DNA of 64,000 nt from Bacillus sp. SA1-12 (GCF_000981385.1 NZ_LATZ01000130.1:62001-126000); one strand, 5' to 3'; positions 53,390 to 62,837 are shown, counted from the first letter of the stretch. The notes: a model not told the origin generated them from the letters alone. Numbers and translations are program-made.

Positions 53390-54211
53390 TTAACTATGTC
53401 TAACCCTTGGTCGAATCGAACGAAAACGCGGGTGCTCGGCAAGGATCGAACCGCGCATTTCTTTTACGACAGGATGTTCTGACGTGAAAAACTCCTCTTT
53501 TGATTCGAACAGCTCGACTAATTCTCCTTTTTCCAGGACACCAACAGTATCGCTAATCGTATAGGCTGCTTTAATATCATGGGTTATAAAGAAATAAGAT
53601 AGCCCGAAGTCTTCTTTTAGCTCCTTTAGTAAGTCTAAAATAAGCGCTTGGTTCACCATATCAAGACTGCTGACAGATTCGTCTAGAACAATGAGCTTTG
53701 GTTTGAGGGAGATCGCTCTTGCAATATTAATCCTCTGCAATTGCCCGCCGCTGAATTGGTGCGGGTATTTTTTTAAGTCCTCTTCACCAAGTCCGACCCT
53801 TTCTAATAATTCTACAATGGTTCGCTTTCGTTCCACAATTGTAAGCTTTTCAAAGTTTTCTAACGGCTCTGCAATAATGCGTTCTGCTGTCATGCGGGGA
53901 TTGACGGATGAGTATGAATCCTGAAAAACAGCTTGAATATCGCGGCGGATTTTTTGCCGAGTCTGTTTATCAGCCGTATAAAGATCATGACCTTGAAACA
54001 GGATTTGTCCATTTTGCGGTCGTTCCAAACCTAGAATCACTTTTCCTAATGTACTTTTACCAGCCCCGCTCGTACCAAGCATTCCTAAGCATGTACCCTC
54101 CTCAATCGCAAGCGAAATATCGGAAAGTACTTGTTTTGGATGACCCTTCCAGTTTAAAAACGATCGAGTTCCGTAGCTATGAGTGACTTCTTTTACTTGT
54201 AATAAACTCAT
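53390..54211 (-). CDS. ABC importer ATPase, NikE/OppF type
   Basis: The 273 residues include Walker A LGTSGAGKST, Q-loop AVFQDSYSSVNPRMT, signature FSGGQLQRINIARA, Walker B LIVLDESVSSLDM and H-loop ITHD. VFQDSYSSVNP is typical of the second ATPase in nickel/oligopeptide systems. It is the last gene of the five-gene importer operon and lies 15 bases after the first ATPase gene. Confidence 0.9.
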   Translation of the reverse strand: MSLLQVKEVTHSYGTRSFLNWKGHPKQVLSDISLAIEEGTCLGMLGTSGAGKSTLGKVILGLERPQNGQILFQGHDLYTADKQTRQKIRRDIQAVFQDSYSSVNPRMTAERIIAEPLENFEKLTIVERKRTIVELLERVGLGEEDLKKYPHQFSGGQLQRINIARAISLKPKLIVLDESVSSLDMVNQALILDLLKELKEDFGLSYFFITHDIKAAYTISDTVGVLEKGELVELFESKEEFFTSEHPVVKEMRGSILAEHPRFRSIRPRVRHS

Positions 54212-54226
54212 ATGTTCACCCCTAAT

Positions 54227-55063
54227 TCAAGCAAAATGGATAAGCGATTCGTCAAAATGTATTTGTGAGCGTGCATTTAGCAGTTTCTTCGTATACTCAT
54301 GCTGCGGCTCATCAAATAGTTGAAACACATCCGCTTTTTCTACGATTCTGCCATTCTTCATAACGGCTACTTCATCTGCCATTTCTGAAATGACGCCGAG
54401 ATCATGGGAGATTAAAAGAATAGCAGAGCCATATTCAGAACGAATTTTATCTAAATGGTACAGCACTTTCTTTTGATTATTGACGTCAAGTGCGGTAGTT
54501 GGTTCATCCGCAATAATTACCGCGGGATGTAAACAAGCGGCAATGGCAATCATCACCCGTTGCAGCATACCGCCGCTCAATTGAAAAGGATATGATTTTA
54601 ATAGGTTTGCAGGATTCGGTAAGTTCACATGCTGCATCGCTTCAATGGCAAGCTCTGTTGCTTGTTTTTTATTCCATTCCGTATGAGAACGAATAGTTTC
54701 AATAAATTGATGGCCGATCGTAAAAACAGGTGTAAAAGCATTCATCGGGTTTTGCATAATAAAGGCGATATCCTTGCCGCGGATCTTCCACATTTCTTTT
54801 TCGGCTAAACCGTTCAATTCACGGCCTTGTAGTGTTATACTCCCCTCAATCGTTGTCGTTTTTCGATCAAGAAGCTGAAAAATCGACATACTTGTCACGG
54901 TTTTACCGCAGCCGCTTTCCCCAACAAGACCAAGGACTTGTCCACGTTTTAGTTCAAAATTCATCTCTTGAACAAGGGGTTTCACACCATCTTTTGTTTT
55001 GACTTGTACATGTAAATCTTTCACTTGTAATACATTCGACTGATCTGCACCCAATGTTCTCAT
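54227..55063 (-). CDS. ABC importer ATPase, NikD/OppD type
   Basis: The 278 residues include Walker A LVGESGCGKTVT, Q-loop FIMQNPMNAFTPVFTIG, signature LSGGMLQRVMIAIA, Walker B VIIADEPTTALDV and H-loop LISHDLGVI. MQNPMNAFNP/TP is the NikD-type pattern. Its ATG overlaps the permease stop by four bases, so it is translationally coupled. Confidence 0.9.
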   Translation of the reverse strand: MRTLGADQSNVLQVKDLHVQVKTKDGVKPLVQEMNFELKRGQVLGLVGESGCGKTVTSMSIFQLLDRKTTTIEGSITLQGRELNGLAEKEMWKIRGKDIAFIMQNPMNAFTPVFTIGHQFIETIRSHTEWNKKQATELAIEAMQHVNLPNPANLLKSYPFQLSGGMLQRVMIAIAACLHPAVIIADEPTTALDVNNQKKVLYHLDKIRSEYGSAILLISHDLGVISEMADEVAVMKNGRIVEKADVFQLFDEPQHEYTKKLLNARSQIHFDESLIHFA

Positions 55064-55902
55064 CCCTTTTTAAAATCTCGTTTGACATTGTACCGTTCTG
55101 ATAACGCTTCGCCTAGTAAATTGAATGTAACAATAACGATCATAATGATTAAACCTGGATAAAGCATTAATTCCGGATTTGTCCGAATATATGATTTCCC
55201 TTCGTGAATCATTGCTCCCCATTCAGGTGTAGGGGGTTGCACTCCTAATCCCAGAAACGACATCGCGGATATATCCATAATCGCCCAGCCCATTTCTAAT
55301 GTTCCCATAACGACAAGAGGCGGGAGCACATTTGGAACAATATGATTTTTAATAATCTTCCATTGCGAAGAGCCGCTTATTTTCGCAGCTGCAATAAAGT
55401 TTTGTTCCTTCAAACTAAGGACCATTCCTCGGAACATTCTTGCATAGTAGACCCATTGCACAAGCATCAACGCGATGATCACTTGCGTAAGTCCAGGTCC
55501 GAATATACCAACAAGTCCAAGAATTAGGATAAGACTTGGGAAAGCCATGACACCATCGCAAAACCGCATGATAACTTGATCAACAAGGCCGCCCTTATAT
55601 CCTGAAAAGGTCCCAACAAGCAATCCAATGAGGATGGATGTAATAAAGATGAGCATCGCGAATCCTAATGACAGGCGGGCCCCATATAAAATCCGCGAAA
55701 AATTGCATCTTCCTAAATGATCTGTTCCTAATGGATAAGCCCAAGATGGCGGCTGAAGTTTATAGGCTAAGTTGACCGCAATTGGATCATTTGGTGCAAT
55801 CCATGGCGCAAAGATCGCAATGATCACAAGAATACTTAATATAATCGTACATATCGGAATGACTTTTTGATTTCTGAATATCTTAGGTATGCTTATGATC
55901 AT
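55060..55902 (-). CDS. ABC importer permease, NikC/DppC type
   Basis: The 280-residue protein has six membrane segments. It contains the N-terminal PSWAYPLGTDHLGRCNFSRILYGARLSLGFA motif of DppC-like permeases and the ATPase-contact EAA loop ISGSSQWKIIKNHIVPNVLPPLVV. Its start overlaps the upstream permease stop (ATGA). Confidence 0.9.
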   Translation of the reverse strand: MIISIPKIFRNQKVIPICTIILSILVIIAIFAPWIAPNDPIAVNLAYKLQPPSWAYPLGTDHLGRCNFSRILYGARLSLGFAMLIFITSILIGLLVGTFSGYKGGLVDQVIMRFCDGVMAFPSLILILGLVGIFGPGLTQVIIALMLVQWVYYARMFRGMVLSLKEQNFIAAAKISGSSQWKIIKNHIVPNVLPPLVVMGTLEMGWAIMDISAMSFLGLGVQPPTPEWGAMIHEGKSYIRTNPELMLYPGLIIMIVIVTFNLLGEALSERYNVKRDFKKG

Positions 55903-56843
55903 TGCTGGTGCCCTTCTTTCCTGGAAATACGCGGGTCAATATACATTTGAATTAAATCAACAAGTAAGTTACTCAAAATAAATAAGGTGGCAGCAATCAG
56001 CACGTAGCATTGTATAACCGGTATATCACGATTAAAAATAGCTTCAATAAAATAACGGCCAAACCCCGGCCAAGAAAAAACAGCTTCGACGATGATGGTT
56101 CCTGTCAGCAATTTTCCAAGATTCATTCCAAGTCCAGTAATCATTGGGGAAATGGCAATCCTTAAGACATGCTTGGCCATAATCGTTGTTTCGCTAACTC
56201 CTCTTGTCCTTGCAAATAGCACATATGGCTGTTGCAAGTTTTCAAGCACACTCGCACGCAGCAATCTTGTATAGATGGCAATTAACGGCAGAGCCAGCGT
56301 TACAGAAGGCAGAACAAGATGCTGCCATGTCCCAATTCCTTCAACGGGAAAAAGGTCAAGTTTCACAGAAAAGAAGAAAATGAAGAGATAACCGAGCCAA
56401 AATGAGGGAATCGATGCCCCTACAAATGAGAGAATCCTGCTAAAATGGTCGATTATGCTATTTTTCTTTACGCCGGCTAGAAAGCCTAGCGGGATACTTA
56501 CTAATACAGCTATAACGATACTTCCTAAAGCAAGCTGAATGGTAGCCGGTAATCGGGTTATAACCTCATCTAAAACTGGCTTATTCGAAACATAAGATAT
56601 GCCAAAATCAAGTTGGCATATCTTCATAATTGAGCTTACATATTGATTGAGGAATGGTTGATCTAAACCAAACTCCTGTCTTTTTTGCTCCAAAATTTCA
56701 TCGGTCGGTTGAATATGGGCGGCTGCTAAGTAGGCCTCAGCCGGGTCTACCGGTGAAAGGTGAATCATTCCAGTTGTAAGCAATGTAGCTAAAAGGAAAA
56801 CCGGAATAATCGATATCATTCGTTTAAAAATATAGGTGCCCAT
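55899..56843 (-). CDS. ABC importer permease, NikB/DppB type
   Basis: The 314-residue membrane protein begins MGTYIFKRMISIIPVFLLATLLTTGMIHLSPVDPAEAY. It has the EAA loop RTRGVSETTIMAKHVLRIAISPMITGLG and the motif FSWPGFGRYFIEAIFNRDIPVIQ of DppB-like permeases. GGAGG precedes the ATG. It lies 16 bases downstream of the binding-protein gene. Confidence 0.9.
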   Translation of the reverse strand: MGTYIFKRMISIIPVFLLATLLTTGMIHLSPVDPAEAYLAAAHIQPTDEILEQKRQEFGLDQPFLNQYVSSIMKICQLDFGISYVSNKPVLDEVITRLPATIQLALGSIVIAVLVSIPLGFLAGVKKNSIIDHFSRILSFVGASIPSFWLGYLFIFFFSVKLDLFPVEGIGTWQHLVLPSVTLALPLIAIYTRLLRASVLENLQQPYVLFARTRGVSETTIMAKHVLRIAISPMITGLGMNLGKLLTGTIIVEAVFSWPGFGRYFIEAIFNRDIPVIQCYVLIAATLFILSNLLVDLIQMYIDPRISRKEGHQQ

Positions 56844-56859
56844 GAAAGCCTCCTGCTAC

Positions 56860-58488
56860 TTACTGCTTCATGCTAATTCCCGTGAATGGATGTTCATCAC
56901 GATTAGCAGGGAAAGTAAAATTAGTAACATCCTTTTGATAAATCGCTGTTTTCTTAATATAAGAGATTGGTATAATCGCTCCTTGGTCTTGGATTGATGT
57001 TAAAATAGACGAGTAAAGCTGTTGGCGTTTTTTCTCATCTGTTGTTTTCGGAACCTCTGCGATTTGTTTGAGCAATTCATCTTTGTTCGGATATGCTGAA
57101 ATCGCCTCATTAAATCCAAATCCTTCTGATAAAACAACGTTCAAGAATGTATGAGGATCATAAGGTGCTCCGTAGTTACTAAAGAAATTAATATCAAATT
57201 TATTATCTTTAAAGCGCTGAATATACTCGGTTAATTCTACGCCAACAATGTTTAATTTCACACCAATGGTACTCCACTCAGCCTGAAGCGTTTCTGCCAT
57301 TGTTTTTTGAATCGTTTCTGCTGAATTATACATAAGCTCAACTTCAAGAGGCTGTCCATCTTTTTCACGAACCGTTTTTCCTTCTGGAAGTGTCCAGCCA
57401 GCTTCATCTAATAACGATTTTGCTTTTTCTACATCATAATCAATGACTTTAGCATTAATGTCTTTCGTGTAAGGTAAGTTATTCGGTAAAATATAATCTG
57501 CTTTTTCTTCATAACCAGATGTAACCCCTTCAACTAGTGCTTCTTTATTAAAACCATAATGTAACGCCTGACGTACTCGTTCATCAGCAAGCTGTTCTTT
57601 CGTTGAATTGAGGACTAGCTGTCTTGTTGCAACTGGTTCTGAAATGCTCGTTTCATAATCTCCAGTAGATTCCAATTGTTTGAAAGCATCTAAACTGATA
57701 ACACCTTCACCGTAAATAAGATCTAGCTCACCTTTTTCAAAAGCAAGTACTCTTGTTTCCGGATCAGGAATGACTTTTACTTGGATTTTTTCTTCTTTTG
57801 GCAGCTCGCCCCAATAATTTTCATTGCGTTTGAAAATAGCATATTCATCTGCTTTATACTCTTCCAAAACCCATGGACCTGTACCGATCGGTTCAACGAC
57901 ACCTTTTGAGGTATCACCATCTTCAGGGAATCCAGCTTCACCTAAGAAACGTACTGGTCGAACAACAGCTAACTCCTGAATCGTTGGATAATATGGTTCA
58001 GTTAATGTCAGTTTAAATGTATGTTCGTCAATAACCTCTGTTGATGCTATTTTCGGAATGAAACCTAACCAGCTATGCAAATCAACATTAGTCAAAATCG
58101 TATCAAAGTTCTTTTTCACAATGTCTGCATTAAATTCTGAACCATCGGAAAATTTCACATCTTGACGAAGATGAAATGTATATTCTTTGCCATCCTCAGA
58201 AATGTCCCATGACTCTGCTAGATGTGGTTTTAGCTCGCCACCCTCTTGGTAGGTTACTAATGGCTCATATACCATCGACTGCGAAAATAATTGTGAAGGA
58301 TTATAAACATGAGGATTCAATTCGCCTATATCTCTCGGCCAAGAGATCGTTAGCATATTATCATGATCGTCCTTTGACGCTGAATCACCATTGCTATCAT
58401 TTGTACAACCTAGTAATACCGTTGATAAAAATATAAAAAATATTGCTGTTATTAGAGTATTTCGTCTATTTAACCTATTAAACAACAT
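56860..58488 (-). CDS. metal-type solute-binding lipoprotein, NikA/CntA family
   Basis: The 542 residues have a lipobox signal (FIFLSTVLLGC). The core closely follows E. coli NikA: ISWPRDIGELNPHVYNPSQLFSQSMVYEPLV at the start, DGKEYTFHLRQDVKFSDG, PIGTGPWVLEEYKADEYAIFKRNENYWGE, and NYGAPYDPHTFLN with the histidine equivalent to the NikA metal-complex ligand. The family carries nickel, cobalt or metallophore complexes, and heme in some relatives. A Fur box overlaps the promoter, so iron- or metallophore-linked uptake is more likely than plain nickel uptake. GGAGGAAG precedes the ATG. Confidence 0.88.
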   Translation of the reverse strand: MLFNRLNRRNTLITAIFFIFLSTVLLGCTNDSNGDSASKDDHDNMLTISWPRDIGELNPHVYNPSQLFSQSMVYEPLVTYQEGGELKPHLAESWDISEDGKEYTFHLRQDVKFSDGSEFNADIVKKNFDTILTNVDLHSWLGFIPKIASTEVIDEHTFKLTLTEPYYPTIQELAVVRPVRFLGEAGFPEDGDTSKGVVEPIGTGPWVLEEYKADEYAIFKRNENYWGELPKEEKIQVKVIPDPETRVLAFEKGELDLIYGEGVISLDAFKQLESTGDYETSISEPVATRQLVLNSTKEQLADERVRQALHYGFNKEALVEGVTSGYEEKADYILPNNLPYTKDINAKVIDYDVEKAKSLLDEAGWTLPEGKTVREKDGQPLEVELMYNSAETIQKTMAETLQAEWSTIGVKLNIVGVELTEYIQRFKDNKFDINFFSNYGAPYDPHTFLNVVLSEGFGFNEAISAYPNKDELLKQIAEVPKTTDEKKRQQLYSSILTSIQDQGAIIPISYIKKTAIYQKDVTNFTFPANRDEHPFTGISMKQ

Positions 58489-58507
58489 GCTTCCTCCTAA
58501 TTAACAT

Positions 58508-58522
58508 TGATAATCATTTTCA
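58508..58522 (-). promoter_or_regulatory. Fur box at the importer operon promoter
   Basis: On the minus strand TGAAAATGATTATCA matches the 7-1-7 Fur consensus TGATAATNATTATCA at 13 of the 14 specified positions, within a 19-base near-palindrome (58506-58524). It touches the -10 box of the promoter, so Fur bound with iron would block transcription. Confidence 0.82.
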
Positions 58523-58551
58523 ATATTAAATAGGAACCATAATCTTGTCAA
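58523..58551 (-). promoter_or_regulatory. sigma-A promoter of the importer operon
   Basis: On the minus strand a perfect TTGACA (58551-58546) and TAATAT (58528-58523) are separated by 17 bases. The leader to the binding-protein ATG is about 30 bases. Confidence 0.85.
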
Positions 58552-58739
58552 TCCAATCTTGGAAACTTTCTTTCTTGACAAAATACGATATGATTCTATT
58601 ATTCCAAATCACTAAATCGTGATACCGCTTTTATAAAGGTGATAAAATGTCTTTTGATATATATCTATAAATCCCTCCAAAATAAAAAATGTCATGCAAA
58701 CCAATGGATTCATTTCCACGGGATTGCATAACACAATAA

Positions 58740-60119
58740 CTAACTTACCGGCAATTCAACAACAAAGGTTGTTCCTTCTTCTTCCGTACTATTCACATGA
58801 ATCTGACCGCCATGCAACTTAACAATGGTAGCCGCTATGGATAGGCCTAATCCTGTTCCCTCAACTATTCGTGAGCGTGAAGTATCCACCCGATAAAAAC
58901 GATCAAAAATTCTTTCTTTCTCTTCCTCAGTCAATCCTATTCCAGTATCCTCAAAGGCTACCAATACCGAATTCCCCTTTTCTTCAATCGATATTTCAAT
59001 ACTGCCATCAGGTTTATTGTATTTAATGGCATTCGATAACAGGTTATCCCAAACGGTATTCAGCAAAGACGGATCACCAATGATTTCGATATCCGGTAAT
59101 GAATAACCAAGCATAATCTCTTTTTCACCTATTGCCCATTGATAGTTTCGCACTAGTTCCTTTACTTGCTTTCCAAGATTAAATGGTTTTTTTTTCATTA
59201 TATCCTCATTACGATCTAACGAAGCAAGCAGCAATAATTGTTTCGTTAATGTAGAGAGCCTTCTGATTTCACCGTTGATGATGGACACATAATGCCCTCT
59301 TTCTTCAGAACTTACTGATTCTTTTTCCAATAGGTTTGTATACCCTTTTATATTAGATAGGGGTGATTGGATATCATGTGAAATGTTCGAGATGAACTCT
59401 TTCCTCATCTCATCCATTTGTTCTAACTTTTTGGCCATCTGTAAAAAACTAAGGGAAAGCTCCCCTAACTCATCACGACGGGCCGTATCCAGTTCGACGT
59501 CGAAATGACCATTGGAGAGTGATTTTGTCGCTCTTGTAAGTTTTGAGATCGGCTTGACTAAATACTTTGTACTAAAAATGACCATCACAATACTCAATAG
59601 TATCGTTAAAGCAAGCAGCCATGCAAATAGAAAATGCATCTCATTAAAAAGCAGTTTAATATTCGGCCTAAGGAAGAGAGCATAGTTTTTCCCATTATGG
59701 GTTAACGGTACACCAATGGTATTCTTTAATTCATTTGCAAAGAAGCCTGTTACAAAAGTTCCCTGTGGAAAATGGAGAATCCCATGATAAATATGACCGT
59801 CCAATACGTATTCTTTAGTAGAATCAGGTAGCGTATTGTCCCTAAACGAGGCCCCAAAATAAGATTCCTTTCCAGTTCTCTCAACCAGGTACATTTGATA
59901 CCCAACTGCGGAAAGGTTGTCTAAGTACTCTTCCAGGTTAAGATTGGAATGTTCGTTAGCAAACTCCGAAATATCTAAAGCAATTCTTGTATTTTTTTCA
60001 TCGTTATATGGCTTTAATTTCTTTTGATAATACGTATTTGATAGTAAAAAAGCAAAGATACTACTTAAAATCATGATTCCAACCGTAATGACAATAAATT
60101 TCACATAAAAAGTTTTCAT
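58740..60119 (-). CDS. hssS: heme sensor histidine kinase HssS
   Basis: HssS senses toxic heme exposure and phosphorylates HssR. The 459 residues have two membrane helices (FIVITVGIMILSSIFAFLLSNTYY; LFAWLLALTILLSIVMVIFSTKYL) flanking a sensor of about 130 residues with GYQMYLVERTGKESYFG, YHGILHFPQGTFVTGFFANELKNTIG, which follows the staphylococcal HssS sensor. HAMP, phospho-His NISHDIQSPLSNIKGYTNLL, and VAFEDTGIGLTEEEKERIFDRFYR with GTGLGLSIA complete it. The start overlaps the hssR stop by four bases. Confidence 0.87.
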   Translation of the reverse strand: MKTFYVKFIVITVGIMILSSIFAFLLSNTYYQKKLKPYNDEKNTRIALDISEFANEHSNLNLEEYLDNLSAVGYQMYLVERTGKESYFGASFRDNTLPDSTKEYVLDGHIYHGILHFPQGTFVTGFFANELKNTIGVPLTHNGKNYALFLRPNIKLLFNEMHFLFAWLLALTILLSIVMVIFSTKYLVKPISKLTRATKSLSNGHFDVELDTARRDELGELSLSFLQMAKKLEQMDEMRKEFISNISHDIQSPLSNIKGYTNLLEKESVSSEERGHYVSIINGEIRRLSTLTKQLLLLASLDRNEDIMKKKPFNLGKQVKELVRNYQWAIGEKEIMLGYSLPDIEIIGDPSLLNTVWDNLLSNAIKYNKPDGSIEISIEEKGNSVLVAFEDTGIGLTEEEKERIFDRFYRVDTSRSRIVEGTGLGLSIAATIVKLHGGQIHVNSTEEEGTTFVVELPVS

Positions 60120-60796
60120 CTGCGTTGGACCTCCAATAGATATCCAACCCCTCGCACTGTCTTTATTTGAAAATCATCCGTTACTTTTGAAAAACGTTCC
60201 CTTAATCTTTTTATATGAACATCTACTGTTCGTTCATCCCCTTCATAATCCAACCCCCATATCTGTTCAATTAGATGTTCTCTAGTAAACACTTGCTTAG
60301 GATTAGAAACTAGATAGGATAAAAGTTCAAATTCCTTTAAGGGTAACAGCAAGGTTCGGTTCCCGATCTGTACTTCATAGCTCTTTTTGTTTATCGTGAT
60401 GCTTCCGATGTGTATGATGGAATCATCTACATGATGATCATATCGCCGTAACAACGCTTTAATACGAAAGCTTAATTCCTTTGGTTCAAATGGCTTGACC
60501 AAATAATCATCCGTTCCGGCCAGAAATCCTTGCTCTTTATCTTCAATTTGGTTTTTAGCTGTTAAAAGAATGACTGGAATATCATACTGTTCTCGAATTT
60601 CCTTCGTTAACACATAACCATCCATAAACGGCATCATCACATCCACTATCGCTAAATCACAAACTTCCTTATGAAGAATTCCTAAAGCTTCAACACCGTC
60701 TTTTGCTTGCAGCACCTTATAACCTTGTTCGGATAAGTAAATATCAACAAGATTTACTATATGGCGATCGTCATCGACAATTAATATTGATTTCAT
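60116..60796 (-). CDS. hssR: heme response regulator HssR
   Basis: HssR activates the heme exporter hrtAB. The 226 residues have a receiver domain (ILIVDDDRHIVNLVDIYL, phospho-Asp in LAIVDVMMPFMDG near 52, GTDDYLVKPFEPKELSFRIKALLRRY) and a winged-helix domain with TREHLIEQIWGLDYEGDERTVDVHIKRLRERF. These stretches match staphylococcal HssR closely in my memory of that sequence. A direct-repeat operator of HssR type lies before hrtB. Confidence 0.88.
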   Translation of the reverse strand: MKSILIVDDDRHIVNLVDIYLSEQGYKVLQAKDGVEALGILHKEVCDLAIVDVMMPFMDGYVLTKEIREQYDIPVILLTAKNQIEDKEQGFLAGTDDYLVKPFEPKELSFRIKALLRRYDHHVDDSIIHIGSITINKKSYEVQIGNRTLLLPLKEFELLSYLVSNPKQVFTREHLIEQIWGLDYEGDERTVDVHIKRLRERFSKVTDDFQIKTVRGVGYLLEVQRR

Positions 60797-60912
60797 ACAT
60801 ATTTTCTCCTAGGGAATGACTAGATTGAATTCTTTTTTAGTATAACCATAAGGAAAACTTCAGTTCTTACTACACGTTTTCTTTTTCGATATACCTTTAT
60901 ATTTTTTAGTCT

Positions 60913-61599
60913 TCATTCTCCATTATCCAAAATTCGTCCATCGTTCATTTTAATAATATGATCTGCATAAGACAGCATTTCCTCGTCATGGGTAACCATT
61001 AGAGTAGTTATTTGAAGAGTTTTCGTTAAATCTCTAATTAATGACATTACATCTTTAGACCTTTTTGAATCCAAACTTGCCGTTGGTTCATCTGCAAAGA
61101 GAACCTTTGGTCTATGGATAATGGCCCGAGCAATAGCTACCCGCTGCTTTTCTCCGCCGGATAATGAAGATGGATAAGCATTTTTCCAGTGATCCATTTC
61201 AACTAACTTGAGGATTTTGTCAATTTCCTCTTTTTGTTCATGCTTCTTAAAGGGGAATTCTGATACCTCCAGCATAAGCATCAATTGCTCTTCGACTGTG
61301 AGAAAAGGAACCAAATGGGCAAATTGAAAGACAAAGCCAAATTTTCTTGCCCGTATTTTTCGCACTTGTTCGGAATTTAGAGCAGTCATATTTTCCCCCT
61401 CGAAAATGACTTTCCCATCTGATGCAGGTTGCAGCCCTGCCGCAATTGTTAACAGTGTACTTTTCCCAGAACCAGAAGCACCTACTAATGCAGTTAACTC
61501 ACCTTCTTTAAGAGAAAGATTGATTCCTTTTAAGATTTCTTCCTTCACTTCGCCACTGGTAAACGTTTTTCTTACTTCATCTATTATAAATAATGTCAT
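60913..61599 (-). CDS. hrtA: heme exporter ATPase HrtA
   Basis: HrtA is the ATPase of the heme-relief exporter in the membrane. The 228 residues have Walker A LVGASGSGKST, Q-loop FVFQFAHLVPFLTVEEQL (MacB/LolD type), signature LSGGEKQRVAIARA, Walker B VLFADEPTASLDS and H-loop MVTHDEEM. It starts two bases after the hrtB stop, with AGAGGTG upstream. A 116-base gap separates it from hssR. Confidence 0.87.
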   Translation of the reverse strand: MTLFIIDEVRKTFTSGEVKEEILKGINLSLKEGELTALVGASGSGKSTLLTIAAGLQPASDGKVIFEGENMTALNSEQVRKIRARKFGFVFQFAHLVPFLTVEEQLMLMLEVSEFPFKKHEQKEEIDKILKLVEMDHWKNAYPSSLSGGEKQRVAIARAIIHRPKVLFADEPTASLDSKRSKDVMSLIRDLTKTLQITTLMVTHDEEMLSYADHIIKMNDGRILDNGE

Positions 61600-61600
61600 C

Positions 61601-62635
61601 TTACACCTCTCCTTGTTGTATGGCCTGCAATGGTTCTACTTTTTTAATTTGTATTCCAGAAAGCGTAGCGCCAAAAAATCCTACAAGTAAGAAAACGATC
61701 GAAAGCTGTACTGTTAGTTCTAGAGATAAACTAAACGGCATTCCTTTAGGTGCTATCATATTAAAAAATTGACTGACCGCAACAGATAGACCAAGTGCGA
61801 TAAGTGAAATAAATAACATTTGTGTCCACATCATTTTGAATAAGGTCGTTGTTTTTACACCGATTGCTTTTAGAATTCCGTATAAGCCAATTTTTTGTAC
61901 GTTCATCATGTAGAAAAAGATAGCAAACAACATTCCGCTAATCACTACTAAAAACCAAACAATCATATTAAGAGATTTCTGTTCTGCGTTATAACTCGGA
62001 ATGGTATTGAGAAACTGATCTTTCGAAAATGATTGTAAGTCAGTCATTTTTCCTGTTGAATTATCACTTGGTACGAAAATAAGCTGCATTTCTTTGACAC
62101 GATAAATTTCTTTGTAGTCCTCTAAACTAATATAAGCGACAGGGGCATGACTGAATTTTTTTTGATCCACAAAACCTGTTACGACAAACTTGCCGTTGAA
62201 TTGATCGTTCGTTAAGGTATCTCCTATTTTTATTCCCTCATCTTCCAATGAACGGTCTAATACAATTTCTCCACTTTCAACTTGTTCAAACAGTTTGGAA
62301 TCGCTCGATGTAACAAATGCGACACTTCGCTGTATCTCATCAAGATCATTCAAAAATCCCATTTGAATGGAGAATGCAACAGCATCTTTTTGTTTCTCTA
62401 ACATTTGCTCTTGTATCCTACTATCTATTTTTGAGAGATTATAGGTTTCGTCTGAATCCTCCTCCATATAAAATTGTCCATCTGGCAAATCCTTGATTAA
62501 TGCCGCATTGTCCTGTGATAATCCATTTGCCAATCCAGATATAATAAACGTTAATAAACTAACGAGAAAAATGATTGAACCTAAAATCAAAAATCTTACT
62601 TTATTTTTCTTTATTTCTTTCAAAGCTATGTTCAT
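61601..62635 (-). CDS. hrtB: heme exporter permease HrtB
   Basis: HrtB is a MacB/FtsX-type permease that pulls heme from the membrane. The 344 residues begin MNIALKEIKKNKVRFLILGSIIFLVSLLTFIISGLANGLSQDN (staphylococcal HrtB has the same plan). They have a large outer loop, then YNAEQKSLNMIVWFLVVISGMLFAIFFYMMNVQKIGLYGILKAIGVKT and two more helices, ending IQIKKVEPLQAIQQGE. It heads the minus-strand order hrtB-hrtA-hssR-hssS. Confidence 0.87.
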   Translation of the reverse strand: MNIALKEIKKNKVRFLILGSIIFLVSLLTFIISGLANGLSQDNAALIKDLPDGQFYMEEDSDETYNLSKIDSRIQEQMLEKQKDAVAFSIQMGFLNDLDEIQRSVAFVTSSDSKLFEQVESGEIVLDRSLEDEGIKIGDTLTNDQFNGKFVVTGFVDQKKFSHAPVAYISLEDYKEIYRVKEMQLIFVPSDNSTGKMTDLQSFSKDQFLNTIPSYNAEQKSLNMIVWFLVVISGMLFAIFFYMMNVQKIGLYGILKAIGVKTTTLFKMMWTQMLFISLIALGLSVAVSQFFNMIAPKGMPFSLSLELTVQLSIVFLLVGFFGATLSGIQIKKVEPLQAIQQGEV

Positions 62636-62681
62636 CTTTCATTCCCCCAATCTCATTTTGACATTCTTAGTTTACAATCGG

Positions 62682-62701
62682 AACATGAACAGAAGATGAA
62701 C
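62682..62701 (-). promoter_or_regulatory. HssR-type direct repeat upstream of hrtB
   Basis: On the minus strand GTTCATCTT-CT-GTTCATGTT is two nonamers spaced by two bases. The staphylococcal HssR site is GTTCATATT-N2-GTTCATATT; each half here differs at one position. It lies 47 to 66 bases before the hrtB start codon, where an activator site should be. Confidence 0.85.
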
Positions 62702-62837
62702 AGTAAATGACATATAACGTGATTTTGAACATATTTTGGGTAAACATATTAAGTGGTTTATTTTAAAAAGGGGGATTATAAAGGGGGAAAAATGACAAAA
62801 ATGATGCTAGAAACGTCTCACTTATGGAGGGGAAATT

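Noticed and set aside
56860..58488. Plain oligopeptide-binding OppA
   Set aside because: The sequence follows NikA through the start, the GTGPW and PYDPH regions much better than OppA/DppA, although peptide binding cannot be excluded.
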